Under the pieces are notes generated by a model. It saw nothing but the letters and a program-made list of their open reading frames with translations, did no database searches and was not told the origin of the DNA. A stretch of 64,000 bases of DNA from Streptomyces changanensis (lineage in GTDB: Bacteria; Actinomycetota; Actinomycetes; Streptomycetales; Streptomycetaceae), in assembly GCF_024600715.1 (NCBI RefSeq), contig NZ_CP102332.1:2852001-2916000 (forward strand). Direction: 5' to 3'. The position numbers and the translations under genes were made by a program. Positions 24,260-32,971 of the stretch are shown piece by piece (the stretch's first letter is position 1; each line of letters starts with the position of its first letter).

Positions 24260-25648
24260 TCAGAGCCGGACGGCACCGGAGTTGAGGCAGGCCAGCAGGG
24301 TGCGGGCCTGCACGTTGACGTAGTGGCCGTGCGCGGTCAGCGAGTTGAGCTGGCCGACCGTCACCCAGCGGTAGCCCGGCGGCGGGTCGACGGGCGCGGT
24401 GTCCTCGTCGGCGCTGACGAAGAGGTACCGGATGCGGGCCTCCAGGAACCGGCCGCCCTCCTCGGAGTGCTCGGCGGCGTAGTGGGCGGTGCCCCGCTCG
24501 TCGGCGGCGCGGACCAGGTCCAGGAAGGGCGGCCGGTCCTCGGTGCGCACCGGGTCCCAGTTGCCGGGGGTGCACTGCACGGTGGGGGCGAGTTCGATCG
24601 TGTCGAGGTACCCGGCCTCCACCTTGGCGTGGACGAGCACGTGCGGGACCCCGCCCAGGCGACGGAAGACGAACGCGGCGATCCCGGTGCCGCACGGTTC
24701 GAGCAGCGGCTGGGACCAGCCGGTGACCTCGCGGTTCCCGGCCTCGACGGTGACGCCGGTGATGCGGAAGAAGCGCCCGTCGGGGCGGCCTATGCCCTCG
24801 GCGTCCCGCGCCCAGTCGGCGACACCGGCGAGGGGGACGAGCCGCACGTCGACGTCGTGGCGGGCCCGCTCGGCGGTGAACCACGACAGCAGCTCGGTGT
24901 CGGAGTGGAGGGCGCCCGGCTCCGGGACCGCCATCGGGAAGCAGGCGAGGACCGTGCGGGCGTCCATGTTGACGAGATGGTCGTGGCGGAGCAGCTCGCC
25001 GATCTGGCCGAGGGTCAGCCAGCGGAAGTCCGGGTCCTCGGGGACCTCGGCGTCCGTCTCCACGAGCATGTTCCGGTTCGACTTGCGGAAGAACCACGAG
25101 CCGTGTTCGGACTGGAGGGAGTCGGCGAGCACCCGGCCGCGGGCGGCGTCCGTGAAGTGTTCGAGGTACTTCACCCCGGCGCCCTCGTGGACCCGCTGGT
25201 AGTTGCTGCGGGTGGCCTGCACGGTCGGGGAGAGCTGGAGGAGGCCGGGGTTGCCCGGTTCCATCTTGGCCTGGAGCAGGAAGTGCAGGACCCCGTCGAA
25301 CTCCTTGGCGAGGATGCCGAGGATGCCGACCTCGGGCTGGTGGATGATCGGCTGCTGCCAGCTGCCGAACGGCCCCTCGTCGACGGTGGCGGCCAGGCCG
25401 CGCACGGCGAAGAACCGGCCGCTGCGGTGTACGAGGTCGCCCTCGTCCGGAGTGAACGACCAGCCGTCGAGCCGGTCCAGCGGCACCCGGCGCACGGCGA
25501 ACCGGTGGGCGCGGGAGCGGGCGGCGAGCCAGCCCGGGACGTCCTCGGTGCGCACGTGGTCGCCGTGGCCGACGGCGGCGGCGGAGCGCGCGAGCCGCGC
25601 GGCCAGGTCCTGGGCGGCCCGGGGCCGCAGGAGCGCGGCGGCGGTCAC
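24260..25648 (-). CDS. NDP-hexose 2,3-dehydratase (EvaA/DnmT/TylX3 family)
   Basis: A 462-residue protein made of two similar halves (QQPIIHQPEVGILGILAKEFDGVLHFLLQAK in half one; WSQPLLEPCGTGIAAFVF in half two), each with the ALLQAKxEPGN or VHAKVEAGY type motif of the family. It removes water from dTDP-4-keto-6-deoxyglucose to make the 3,4-diketo-2-deoxy sugar, the entry to 2-deoxysugars. Its start overlaps the ketoreductase stop by ATGA. Length matches the family (about 460-480). Confidence 0.9.
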   Translation of the reverse strand: MTAAALLRPRAAQDLAARLARSAAAVGHGDHVRTEDVPGWLAARSRAHRFAVRRVPLDRLDGWSFTPDEGDLVHRSGRFFAVRGLAATVDEGPFGSWQQPIIHQPEVGILGILAKEFDGVLHFLLQAKMEPGNPGLLQLSPTVQATRSNYQRVHEGAGVKYLEHFTDAARGRVLADSLQSEHGSWFFRKSNRNMLVETDAEVPEDPDFRWLTLGQIGELLRHDHLVNMDARTVLACFPMAVPEPGALHSDTELLSWFTAERARHDVDVRLVPLAGVADWARDAEGIGRPDGRFFRITGVTVEAGNREVTGWSQPLLEPCGTGIAAFVFRRLGGVPHVLVHAKVEAGYLDTIELAPTVQCTPGNWDPVRTEDRPPFLDLVRAADERGTAHYAAEHSEEGGRFLEARIRYLFVSADEDTAPVDPPPGYRWVTVGQLNSLTAHGHYVNVQARTLLACLNSGAVRL

Positions 25649-26667
25649 GGCCGGCCCCCCGGGGCGCGCCGCTCGCGTTCCGCCTCGTCGGCGAGGTGCG
25701 CGACGGTGCGGCGCAGCGCCTCGGGGAACGGGGTGGTGGGCGCCCAGCCGGTGGCGGCGCGGAACGCGGAGGCGTCGATGGTGACGCTCGCGAAGTCACC
25801 GGCCTCCGCGTGCGCGGGCGGCTCCACGGAGACGACGGGGACGGGCGGTTTGCCGGTGCGGTCCGAGACGAGGACGGCGACCTGCTGGAAGACGGGGCCG
25901 AGCGGCCTGCCCTCGCCGGTGCCGAGCAGCCAGTGCCGGCCCGCGAGGGCGTCGGTGTGGTCGACGCCGGCGACGACGGCCCGGGCCAGGTCCTCCACGT
26001 AGAGCAGGTCGCGGCGGACGCTGCCGTCGTGCCACATGGTGATGGGGTCGCCGGCCAGCGCGCGGCGGGTCATCGCCGAGACGATGCCGCGGTCGCGGGC
26101 GGTAGAGCCGGGGCCGTACCCGAAGACGGTGGGCAGCCGCAGGGAGGTGCCGCGGAGCACGCCGCGGGCGCTCGCGTCGAGCAGGAGCCGCTCGGCGGCG
26201 AGCTTCTGCCGGTCGTACTCGCCGGCCGGGCGGTCCTCCTCGGTGCCGTCGAGGACCTCCTTGTCGGTGGGGCCGACCTGGGAGGCGGCGCCCGTGAAGA
26301 CGACCTTCGGCAGGGGCCCGGCGCCGCGGGCGGCGAGGGCGTCGACGAGGTCGCGGGCGAGGCCGACGTTGACGCGTTCGGCGGAGGAGTCGCCGTCCTC
26401 GATGCGCCAGGTGGAGGTGGCCGCGCTGTACAGGGTGGCGAGGACGACGACGTCCGCGTCGGCGACGGCGGCGGCCATCTCGCCGGGCTCGGTGAGGTCG
26501 GCGGCGCGCACCTCGACGTCGGCGCGGGCGCCGTCCGGGATCCGGGCGGGTCGGCGGGAGACGGCGCGGATCCGGACGGGTCGGGCGGCCAGCTCGCGCA
26601 GGACGGCGGAACCGACGAAACCGGTCGCGCCGAGCAGGGCGACGCGCGGGGCGGGGGTCACTGCCAC
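25645..26667 (-). CDS. dTDP-4-keto-deoxyhexose 4-ketoreductase (extended SDR)
   Basis: A 340-residue extended SDR. The NAD(P) motif is LLGATGFVGSAVL (about residues 10-22) and the catalytic pair is YDRQK (about 160-164), with FTGAASQVGP supplying the Ser. Position between epimerase and 2,3-dehydratase genes supports the last step of sugar making, reduction at C4 (DnmV/EvaE-like). It starts at GTG 26667 within the epimerase 3' end. The stereochemistry at C4 cannot be read from sequence. Confidence 0.85.
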   Translation of the reverse strand: MAVTPAPRVALLGATGFVGSAVLRELAARPVRIRAVSRRPARIPDGARADVEVRAADLTEPGEMAAAVADADVVVLATLYSAATSTWRIEDGDSSAERVNVGLARDLVDALAARGAGPLPKVVFTGAASQVGPTDKEVLDGTEEDRPAGEYDRQKLAAERLLLDASARGVLRGTSLRLPTVFGYGPGSTARDRGIVSAMTRRALAGDPITMWHDGSVRRDLLYVEDLARAVVAGVDHTDALAGRHWLLGTGEGRPLGPVFQQVAVLVSDRTGKPPVPVVSVEPPAHAEAGDFASVTIDASAFRAATGWAPTTPFPEALRRTVAHLADEAERERRAPGGRP

Positions 26668-27260
26668 AGCGCCGCCTCCACCTTCAGGCAGGTGTCGTAC
26701 TCGGGCAGCAGGCCGCGTTCCCGCGCCTCGGCGAGGGTGGGCGCGGCGGTGTCCCGCTCGGACTGGGCCAGGTCGTACCCGTCGGGGATCGGCAGCGCCA
26801 GTGCGGGGTCGAGGGGGGAGACGGCCAGCTCGTTCGCGGCGGTGTACCCCTCGGACATCACGTAGACGACCATGGAGTCGTCCTCCAGGGAGAGGAAGGC
26901 GTGGCCGACGCCGACCGGGATGTACAGGGCCTGGCAGGTGTCACCGCCGAGTTCGGCGGTCTCGTGACGGCCGAAGGTCGGGGAGCCGACGCGCAGGTCG
27001 ACGAGGTAGTCCCGGACCCGGCCGTAGGGGCAGTAGACGTACTTGGCACGGCCGGGCGGGGTGGTCGTGTAGTGGATGCCGCGCAGTACGCCGCGGGCGG
27101 AGAGGTTGTGGCTGATGTCGCGGACGGGGAAGAGGGCCCGGCCGCGGACCCCGCTGAAGGGGGCCTCCTGGTAGGGGGAGGTGAACAGGCCGCGGTCGTC
27201 CCGGTGGACGGGCGGCGTGAAGGCGAACGCGCCCTCGATGCCCAGCTTCTGTACCTGCAC
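26658..27260 (-). CDS. dTDP-4-keto-6-deoxyhexose 3,5- or 5-epimerase (RmlC/EvaD family), copy 1
   Basis: A 200-residue cupin-fold epimerase. The catalytic region RGIHYTTTPPGRAKYVYC (about residues 58-75) keeps the His and the Lys, and VVYVMSEGY keeps the Tyr. GTG 27260 was chosen because AGGGAG lies seven bases upstream. EvaD/DnmU-type enzymes invert C5 to give L-sugars. It is followed without gap by the ketoreductase. It is the likely functional epimerase of the pathway. Confidence 0.88.
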   Translation of the reverse strand: MQVQKLGIEGAFAFTPPVHRDDRGLFTSPYQEAPFSGVRGRALFPVRDISHNLSARGVLRGIHYTTTPPGRAKYVYCPYGRVRDYLVDLRVGSPTFGRHETAELGGDTCQALYIPVGVGHAFLSLEDDSMVVYVMSEGYTAANELAVSPLDPALALPIPDGYDLAQSERDTAAPTLAEARERGLLPEYDTCLKVEAALWQ

Positions 27261-27292
27261 GGTTGTGGCTCCCTGGTCGGTGGGGACGGCGG

Positions 27293-28414
27293 TCACAGCG
27301 CGGCGAGGACGGAGCGCAGGGCGGTGATGACACGCTCCTGGACGTCCTCGGGCAGCGAGGGGTACATGGGCAGCGAGAAGATCTCGCCGGCGAGCCGTTC
27401 GGTGACGGGCAGCGACCCGGGCTCCACGCCGAGGTGGGCGAAGCCGGACATGGTGTGCACGGGCCACGGGTAGCTGATGTTGAGGGAGATGTCGTGGGCC
27501 TTGAGGGCCTCGATGATCTCGTCGCGGCGCGGGTGGCGGACGACGTACACGTAGTAGACATGGCTGTTGCCGGGGTTGGTGGCGGGGAGCCGGAGCCCGC
27601 CGGGGCCGGTGAGGTCGCCGAGGCCCCGCTCGTAGCGGCGGGCGACGGCGTTCCGGCCCTCGACGTAGGCGTCGAGGCGGGTGAGCTTGCGGCGCAGGAT
27701 CTCGGCCTGGACCTCGTCGAGGCGGGCGTTGTGCCCGGGGGTGCGGACGACGTAGTAGACCTTGTCCATGCCGTAGTAGCGCAGCTGGCGCATGGCCCGG
27801 TCGGTCTCCTCGTCGGCGGTGAGGACGGCGCCGCCGTCGCCGTACGCGCCGAGGACCTTCGTCGGGTAGAAGGAGAACGCCGCGGCGTCGCCCATGGTCC
27901 CGGCGAGGCGGCCGTGGTGGCGGGCGCCGTGGGCCTGGGCGCAGTCCTCCAGGATCTTCAGTCCGTGCCGGTCGGCGATGCGGCGCAGCGGCTCCATGTC
28001 GGCGCACTGGCCGTAGAGGTGGACGGGGAGGAGGACCTTGGTGCGGTCGGTGACGGCCGCCTCGACCTTCTCGGGGTCGATGAGGAAGTCCTCCTCGCGG
28101 ACGTCGACGAAGACGGGCGTGGCGCCGGTCGAGACGATCGCGACGACGGTCGGCGCGGCCGTGTTCGAGACGGTGATCACTTCGTCGCCGGGGCCGACGC
28201 CGAGCGCCTCCAGGGCGAGCTTCAGCGCGTTGGTGCCGTTGTCGACGCCGGTGCACCGGCCGCCGCCGTGGTAGGCGGCGAACTCCTCCTCGAAGCCGGA
28301 GACGCTGTCGCCGAGCACGAGGCGGCCGGACGCGAAGACCGTGGCGACCGCGTCGAGGATGTCGTCCTTCTCCTTCTCGTACTCGGGCAGGTAGTCCCAG
28401 ACGTACGTGGTCAT
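27293..28414 (-). CDS. PLP-dependent sugar aminotransferase (DegT/DnrJ/EryC1; EvaB/DnmJ-like)
   Basis: A 373-residue aminotransferase. The start is ATG 28414. PLP-binding features are [11 protein letters not shown] (about residue 57), EDCAQAHGA (about 158) and the Schiff-base Lys in [17 protein letters not shown] (about 186). The opening [17 protein letters not shown] is strikingly like the daunosamine C3 aminotransferase group. With a 2,3-dehydratase present, the predicted job is transamination at C3 of a 2,6-dideoxy-3,4-diketo sugar. 24 bp separates it from the rmlB-type gene. Confidence 0.9.
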   Translation of the reverse strand: MTTYVWDYLPEYEKEKDDILDAVATVFASGRLVLGDSVSGFEEEFAAYHGGGRCTGVDNGTNALKLALEALGVGPGDEVITVSNTAAPTVVAIVSTGATPVFVDVREEDFLIDPEKVEAAVTDRTKVLLPVHLYGQCADMEPLRRIADRHGLKILEDCAQAHGARHHGRLAGTMGDAAAFSFYPTKVLGAYGDGGAVLTADEETDRAMRQLRYYGMDKVYYVVRTPGHNARLDEVQAEILRRKLTRLDAYVEGRNAVARRYERGLGDLTGPGGLRLPATNPGNSHVYYVYVVRHPRRDEIIEALKAHDISLNISYPWPVHTMSGFAHLGVEPGSLPVTERLAGEIFSLPMYPSLPEDVQERVITALRSVLAAL

Positions 28415-28438
28415 GGCTCTCCTCGGGTGCGTGGCGGG

Positions 28439-29416
28439 TCAGGGGTGGTGCGGGGTGCGCGCGGCCTTCCACCGGTCGGGGTGGTCGCGGTACCAGGCGA
28501 CGGTGGCGGCGAGGCCCTCGGCCAGGGTGTGGCGGGGCGCGTAGCCGAGCTCCTCACGGATCTTGCGGTCGCTGAGCGCGTAGCGCAGGTCGTGGCCCTT
28601 GCGGTCGGGCACGTGGCGGATCATCGACGCGTCCGCGCCGCACAGGTCGAGGATCCGCTCGGTGAGTTCGCGGTTGGACAGGTCGTCGCCGCCGCCGACG
28701 TTGTAGACCTCGCCGGGCCGGCCGCGGGTGAGGACGAGGTGCAGGGCGCGGCAGTGGTCGTCGACGTGGAGCCACTCGCGGCGGTTGCGGCCGTCGCCGT
28801 ACAGCGGGACGGGCTCGCCCTGCAGGAGGTTCGTGACGAAGCGCGGGATGACCTTCTCGGGGTGCTGGCGGGGGCCGTAGTTGTTGGAGCAGCGGGTCAC
28901 GCTGACGGGCAGGCCGTGGGTGCGCCAGTACGCGCGGGCGATCAGGTCGGAGCCGGCCTTGGAGGCGGCGTAGGGGGAGTTGGGCAGCAGGGGCGAGTCC
29001 TCGGTCCACGACCCGGTCTCGATCGACCCGTACACCTCGTCGGTCGAGACGTGGACGACGCGGCCCACGCCGGCGTCGACGGCGGCCTGGAGGAGGGTCT
29101 GCGTGCCGAGGACGTTGGTGCGGACGAAGTCGGCGCCGCCGTCGATGGAGCGGTCGACGTGCGACTCGGCGGCGAAGTGGACGACGGCGTCGTGTCCGGG
29201 GAGCAGGTCGGCGAGGAGCGCCGCGTCGCAGACGTCGCCGTGGACGAAGGCGAGGCGGTCGTGGGCGGCGGGGAGGTTGTCGCGGTCGCCGGCGTAGGTG
29301 AGCGCGTCGAGGACGGTCACGGTGTGCGCGGCGCCCGGTTCGTAGGTGTCGTCGAGGAGGGCGCGGGTGTAGTGCGAGCCGATGAAGCCGGCACCGCCGG
29401 TCACCAGGATCCTCAT
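28439..29416 (-). CDS. rmlB: dTDP-glucose 4,6-dehydratase (RmlB type)
   Basis: A 325-residue extended SDR. TGGAGFIGSHYTRALL is the NAD motif, STDEVYG holds the catalytic Thr-Asp-Glu, and YAASKAGSD the Tyr-Lys pair. It converts dTDP-glucose to dTDP-4-keto-6-deoxyglucose. Its start overlaps the end of the rmlA-type gene. Being in the cluster, this is likely a pathway-specific copy rather than the rhamnose housekeeping one. Confidence 0.92.
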   Translation of the reverse strand: MRILVTGGAGFIGSHYTRALLDDTYEPGAAHTVTVLDALTYAGDRDNLPAAHDRLAFVHGDVCDAALLADLLPGHDAVVHFAAESHVDRSIDGGADFVRTNVLGTQTLLQAAVDAGVGRVVHVSTDEVYGSIETGSWTEDSPLLPNSPYAASKAGSDLIARAYWRTHGLPVSVTRCSNNYGPRQHPEKVIPRFVTNLLQGEPVPLYGDGRNRREWLHVDDHCRALHLVLTRGRPGEVYNVGGGDDLSNRELTERILDLCGADASMIRHVPDRKGHDLRYALSDRKIREELGYAPRHTLAEGLAATVAWYRDHPDRWKAARTPHHP

Positions 29417-30321
29417 GCGGGCTCCTCGTCTCTCCTGGCCGGCTGGGCGTGCCGGTCGTCGGTCGTGATCTCCATCAGGTACTGCCCGTAGGGCGACTTG
29501 GCGAGGGCGAGGCCCAGGCGGTGGCAGGCGTCGCGGTCGATGTACCCCATGCGCCAGGCGATCTCCTCGACGCAGCCGATGCGGACCCCCTGCCGGTGGG
29601 AGAGGATCTGCACGTACTGGCCGGCCTCGGTGAGGGCGTCGTGCGTGCCCGTGTCGAGCCAGACGAAGCCGCGGCCGAGCTGGACGAAGGTGGCCTTGCC
29701 GCGCTCCAGGTAGATGCGGTTGACGTCGGTGATCTCCAGCTCGCCGCGGTCCGAGGGGCGCAGCGAGCGGGCGATGTCGACGACGTCGTTGTCGTAGAAG
29801 TACAGGCCCGTGATGGCCAGGTTGGAGCGGGGCCGGGCCGGCTTCTCCTCCAGGCCGACCAGCCGGCCGTCGGCGTCGACCTCGCCGACGCCGTACCGCT
29901 CGGGGTCGCCGACGGGGTAGCCGAACAGCACGCAGCCGTCGACGTCCCGGGCGCTGGTGCGGAGGATCTCGCCGAAGCCGGGCCCGTGGAAGAGGTTGTC
30001 GCCGAGGATGAGGGCGACGGAGTCGTCGCCGATGTGCTCGGCGCCGAGGACGAACGCGTCGGCGAGGCCGCGCGGCTTGTCCTGCTCGGCGTAGGTGAGC
30101 GTGAGGCCCAGGGTCGAGCCGTCGCCGAGGAGCCGCTGGAAGCCCGGGACGTCGCCGGGGGCCGCGATGATGTGGATGTCGGTGACGCCGGCGAGCATCA
30201 GGACGGAGAGCGGGTAGTAGATCATCGGCTTGTCGTAGACCGGCAGCAGCTGCTTGGAGACGCCCAGCGTGATGGGGTGCAGCCGGGTGCCGTGGCCGCC
30301 GGCCAGGATGATTCCCTTCAT
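29413..30321 (-). CDS. rmlA: Glucose-1-phosphate thymidylyltransferase (RmlA type)
   Basis: A 302-residue nucleotidyltransferase. The nucleotide loop is LAGGHGTRLHPITLGVSKQL (residues 6-25), DKPMIYYPL and GDNLFHG follow, and EEKPARPRSNLAITGLYFYD is a family constant. The start ATG 30321 is set by the conserved MKGIILAGG opening; the longer frame upstream is not conserved. It makes dTDP-glucose, the first sugar step. Confidence 0.93.
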   Translation of the reverse strand: MKGIILAGGHGTRLHPITLGVSKQLLPVYDKPMIYYPLSVLMLAGVTDIHIIAAPGDVPGFQRLLGDGSTLGLTLTYAEQDKPRGLADAFVLGAEHIGDDSVALILGDNLFHGPGFGEILRTSARDVDGCVLFGYPVGDPERYGVGEVDADGRLVGLEEKPARPRSNLAITGLYFYDNDVVDIARSLRPSDRGELEITDVNRIYLERGKATFVQLGRGFVWLDTGTHDALTEAGQYVQILSHRQGVRIGCVEEIAWRMGYIDRDACHRLGLALAKSPYGQYLMEITTDDRHAQPARRDEEPA

Positions 30322-30370
30322 CCCGCGGTCCCTTCCGGAAGTGGTGGGTGCGTCGGCGCGGCCGTCCCGG

Positions 30371-31723
30371 TCACGAGTCGGCGGTGGTGCTCGTCGCGGG
30401 CGCCTTGGGTGGCGGTGGCGGCGCCAGGAAGCGGTCACCGCGCAGTTCCTCCTCGGCGGTCTGCTCGACGCGGTTCATGGCCATCCGGAGCAGCGGCGGG
30501 GCCATGAGCGAGGTGAGGACGGCGACGAGGACGACGATGGAGTACATCTCCACGGTGAGCAGTCCGAGGCGGACGCCGATGAGGGCGATGATGACCTCGA
30601 TGACGCCGCGGGCGTTGATCCCGGCGCCCAGGGCGAGGCACTCCCAGCGGTTCATCCGGGTGGCCGCCCCGCCGATGAACGCGCCGAGGAACTTCCCGGC
30701 CACGGCGACGGCGAAGACGGCGAGCCCCCACAGCGCGACCACCGGGTCGGCGAGGGAGGTGAGGTCCATGCGCAGTCCGGCGGTGGCGAAGAACAGCGGC
30801 GCGAGGACCACCATCACGGTGGTGTTGAGCGGGGACAGCGCCGACGCGTCGAAGTCCTTGGTGCCGCCGACGAGGATGCCGCAGAGGAACGCCCCCAGGG
30901 CGGCCTCCAGGCCGAGCGCGTGGGTCCCGGCGGCCGACAGGGTCATCAGGACGACGGCGGTGACCACGGACAGGCCCGGTACGGAGGACCGCGCGGCGGC
31001 GCGCATGGCGGCGCCGACGACGAGCCGGCCGACGGTCATGGTGGCGGCGAGGAGCAGACCGACCTCGCCGAGGGTGGTGACCACCTCGCCGGCGTACAGG
31101 CCCGTGGTGGCCATGGCGGCGATCAGGGACAGGAGCACCCAGCCGACGGCGTCGTCGATGGTGCCCGCGACCAGGATCATCTGGCCGATGTCCCGGTGGA
31201 TGAGCTTCATGTCGATGAGGGTCCGCGCGATGACGGGGATGGCGCTGACGCACATCACCACGCCGACGAAGAGCGCGAACACGGTCTGGTCGGCGCCCGG
31301 GGCGCGCAGCTGCGCGGGCAGGACGAAGCCGAGCCAGGCGCCGAGGGCGAGCGGCACCAGCAGTCCGGCGGCGCCGACGCCCACCGCGCGGGCCCCCTGC
31401 CTGCGGACGAGCTTCAGGTCGAGGTGGATGCCGGTGAAGCCGACGAGCAGGATGACGCCCAGTTGTCCGACCGCGTCGAGCAGGTGCATGTGCTCGGCGG
31501 TCTGCGGGAACAGCCAGTTCCCCACGCCGGGCGCGACGTGGAACAGCAGCGACGGCCCGAGGAGCACCCCGGCCGTCAGCTCCCCGACGACCGCCGGCAT
31601 GCCCAGCCGCTCGGCGAGGCGGCCGAGGACCAGTGCGGCCAGCAGCAGCACGCCCACCTGGAGCAGCAGGATCAGCAGTGCGTGGCTGGGGAGGGGCTCG
31701 ACCACCGAGGCGGCCACGGTCAT
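30371..31723 (-). CDS. Cation/proton antiporter (CPA2 / Kef-type)
   Basis: A 450-residue protein with about 12-13 hydrophobic helices. GELTAGVLLGPSLL and LVAGTIDDAVGWVLLSL (the paired acidic residues of the transport site) and GAFLCGILVGGT are CPA2 hallmarks. ATG 31723 has AAGGAG nine bases upstream. Such antiporters recur in glycopeptide and other halogenated glycoside clusters, where their role (export, pH, self-protection) is not settled. It lies between isocyanide synthase 2 and rmlA. The tail is Pro-rich. Confidence 0.87.
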   Translation of the reverse strand: MTVAASVVEPLPSHALLILLLQVGVLLLAALVLGRLAERLGMPAVVGELTAGVLLGPSLLFHVAPGVGNWLFPQTAEHMHLLDAVGQLGVILLVGFTGIHLDLKLVRRQGARAVGVGAAGLLVPLALGAWLGFVLPAQLRAPGADQTVFALFVGVVMCVSAIPVIARTLIDMKLIHRDIGQMILVAGTIDDAVGWVLLSLIAAMATTGLYAGEVVTTLGEVGLLLAATMTVGRLVVGAAMRAAARSSVPGLSVVTAVVLMTLSAAGTHALGLEAALGAFLCGILVGGTKDFDASALSPLNTTVMVVLAPLFFATAGLRMDLTSLADPVVALWGLAVFAVAVAGKFLGAFIGGAATRMNRWECLALGAGINARGVIEVIIALIGVRLGLLTVEMYSIVVLVAVLTSLMAPPLLRMAMNRVEQTAEEELRGDRFLAPPPPPKAPATSTTADS

Positions 31724-31859
31724 GAGGGGCACTCCTTTCCGTACGACGTCTCGGGCCGGGTGGGCCGCAGGGTCCGGTCCGCCGTGGCGGGGACCCCGCG
31801 GTCCGGGCGCGCCCGGCCGGCGGGACCGCGGGGGTCGCGCCGGCCGGGCGGGGCGGACG

Positions 31860-32864
31860 TCACGCCGCCGCGGGCCGGTCCTCGGCGTCGGAGCCGGTGC
31901 CGGTGCCGATCGCCTCGAAGTGGCTGGGGCGGCCGTCGACGTAGACCTCCCGGCCGATCTTCTGGGCGTCGCGGCGGTGCATCAGCTCCCAGGTGCCGTC
32001 CGTGCGGTGCAGCAGGGTGGAGTGCCACGGGGTGGTCCACGCGTCGGCGGCGCCCAGCAGACGGATGCCGAACTTGATGGAGCCGCGGTTCTGCGGGTGG
32101 ATGGAGAGGCGGACGTTGCGCGGATAGCTCTCGGCGATCAGCTCGCTCCAGGCGCGGCTGCGGAGGATGACCTCGTAGGCGCGGCGGCGGCAGTCGCGCT
32201 GGAGCGCCGACCGGGTGCCCTCCCAGTTCGCGGTGTCCTCCACCAGGAAGCGGGTGATGCCGCGGTACATGCGCAGGGACGACTCGTCCTCGCGCACCTC
32301 GGCCCGCAGCTCCTCCAGCGAGGGGCCCAGGGTCACGGCGGCGCGCTGGCGCTTCTCGTCGTACGTGAGGTCGGGGCCGTACACGTCGCGCAGGTCGAAG
32401 GTGTCGAGGTGGTCGGCGAGGCCCTCGGCGCGGATCATGTCGGCGATGGCGTCGTTGTACGCGTCGATGTGCGCGTCCGGTACGTGGATGACGTCACCGA
32501 AGATGTGGCCGTCGGAGCAGATGAGGACCTTGGCTCCGGGCGCGTAGACCTTCTCGATCTCGGCGCACAGGGAGTCGAGGAAGCGCAGCGCGAGCCGCTC
32601 GCCGTGGTCGGGGAGGTGGCTGAAGACCTTGTCCAGGTTGGGCGACTTGCACGGGAAGCCGGGCAGACTGAAGATCACCTGCTCGTTGTTGGCGACGAAG
32701 TCCCGTATCTGGGCCAGCTGCTCCGGGAAGTCGTCCGTCTTGTCCAGATGGGTGTCGGGCTCGACGGTGCGCCGGTGCGGGATGAGCAGCCGCACGATCT
32801 CGTGGCTGATGCGCTCGACCTCGGGCGTCAGGGCGTGGCTCGTCGTGGTGGCGGACTCGGACAT
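31860..32864 (-). CDS. Isocyanide synthase 2 (PvcA/IsnA/Dit1 family)
   Basis: A 334-residue second member of the family. FSLPGFPCKSPNLDKVFSHL (about residues 64-83), PGAKVLICSDGHIFGDVIHV (about 115-134), RLSIHPQN and TPWHSTLL reproduce the motifs of synthase 1, but overall it is clearly diverged and lacks the N-terminal CxxC-type cluster. No PvcB-like gene adjoins it. It follows the P450 gene by about 107 bp in one operon. It may act on a different amino acid, or make a second isonitrile on a dimeric product. Start ATG 32864 gives the conserved N-terminus. Confidence 0.9.
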   Translation of the reverse strand: MSESATTTSHALTPEVERISHEIVRLLIPHRRTVEPDTHLDKTDDFPEQLAQIRDFVANNEQVIFSLPGFPCKSPNLDKVFSHLPDHGERLALRFLDSLCAEIEKVYAPGAKVLICSDGHIFGDVIHVPDAHIDAYNDAIADMIRAEGLADHLDTFDLRDVYGPDLTYDEKRQRAAVTLGPSLEELRAEVREDESSLRMYRGITRFLVEDTANWEGTRSALQRDCRRRAYEVILRSRAWSELIAESYPRNVRLSIHPQNRGSIKFGIRLLGAADAWTTPWHSTLLHRTDGTWELMHRRDAQKIGREVYVDGRPSHFEAIGTGTGSDAEDRPAAA

Positions 32865-32971
32865 GGCTGATCGGCTCGCTTCCGTGAGTCGTGGTGCGGG
32901 GAGGTGTGGTCCGGGGGCGGTCCCGGCGTGCCCGGCCGGGTGCGGTGCGGTGGGCACGCGACCGGGCCTGT

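Noticed and set aside
26658..28472. A 604-residue frame joining aminotransferase shadow and epimerase
   Set aside because: Only the last 200 residues are real (epimerase from GTG 27260). The rest is an out-of-frame read of the aminotransferase gene.
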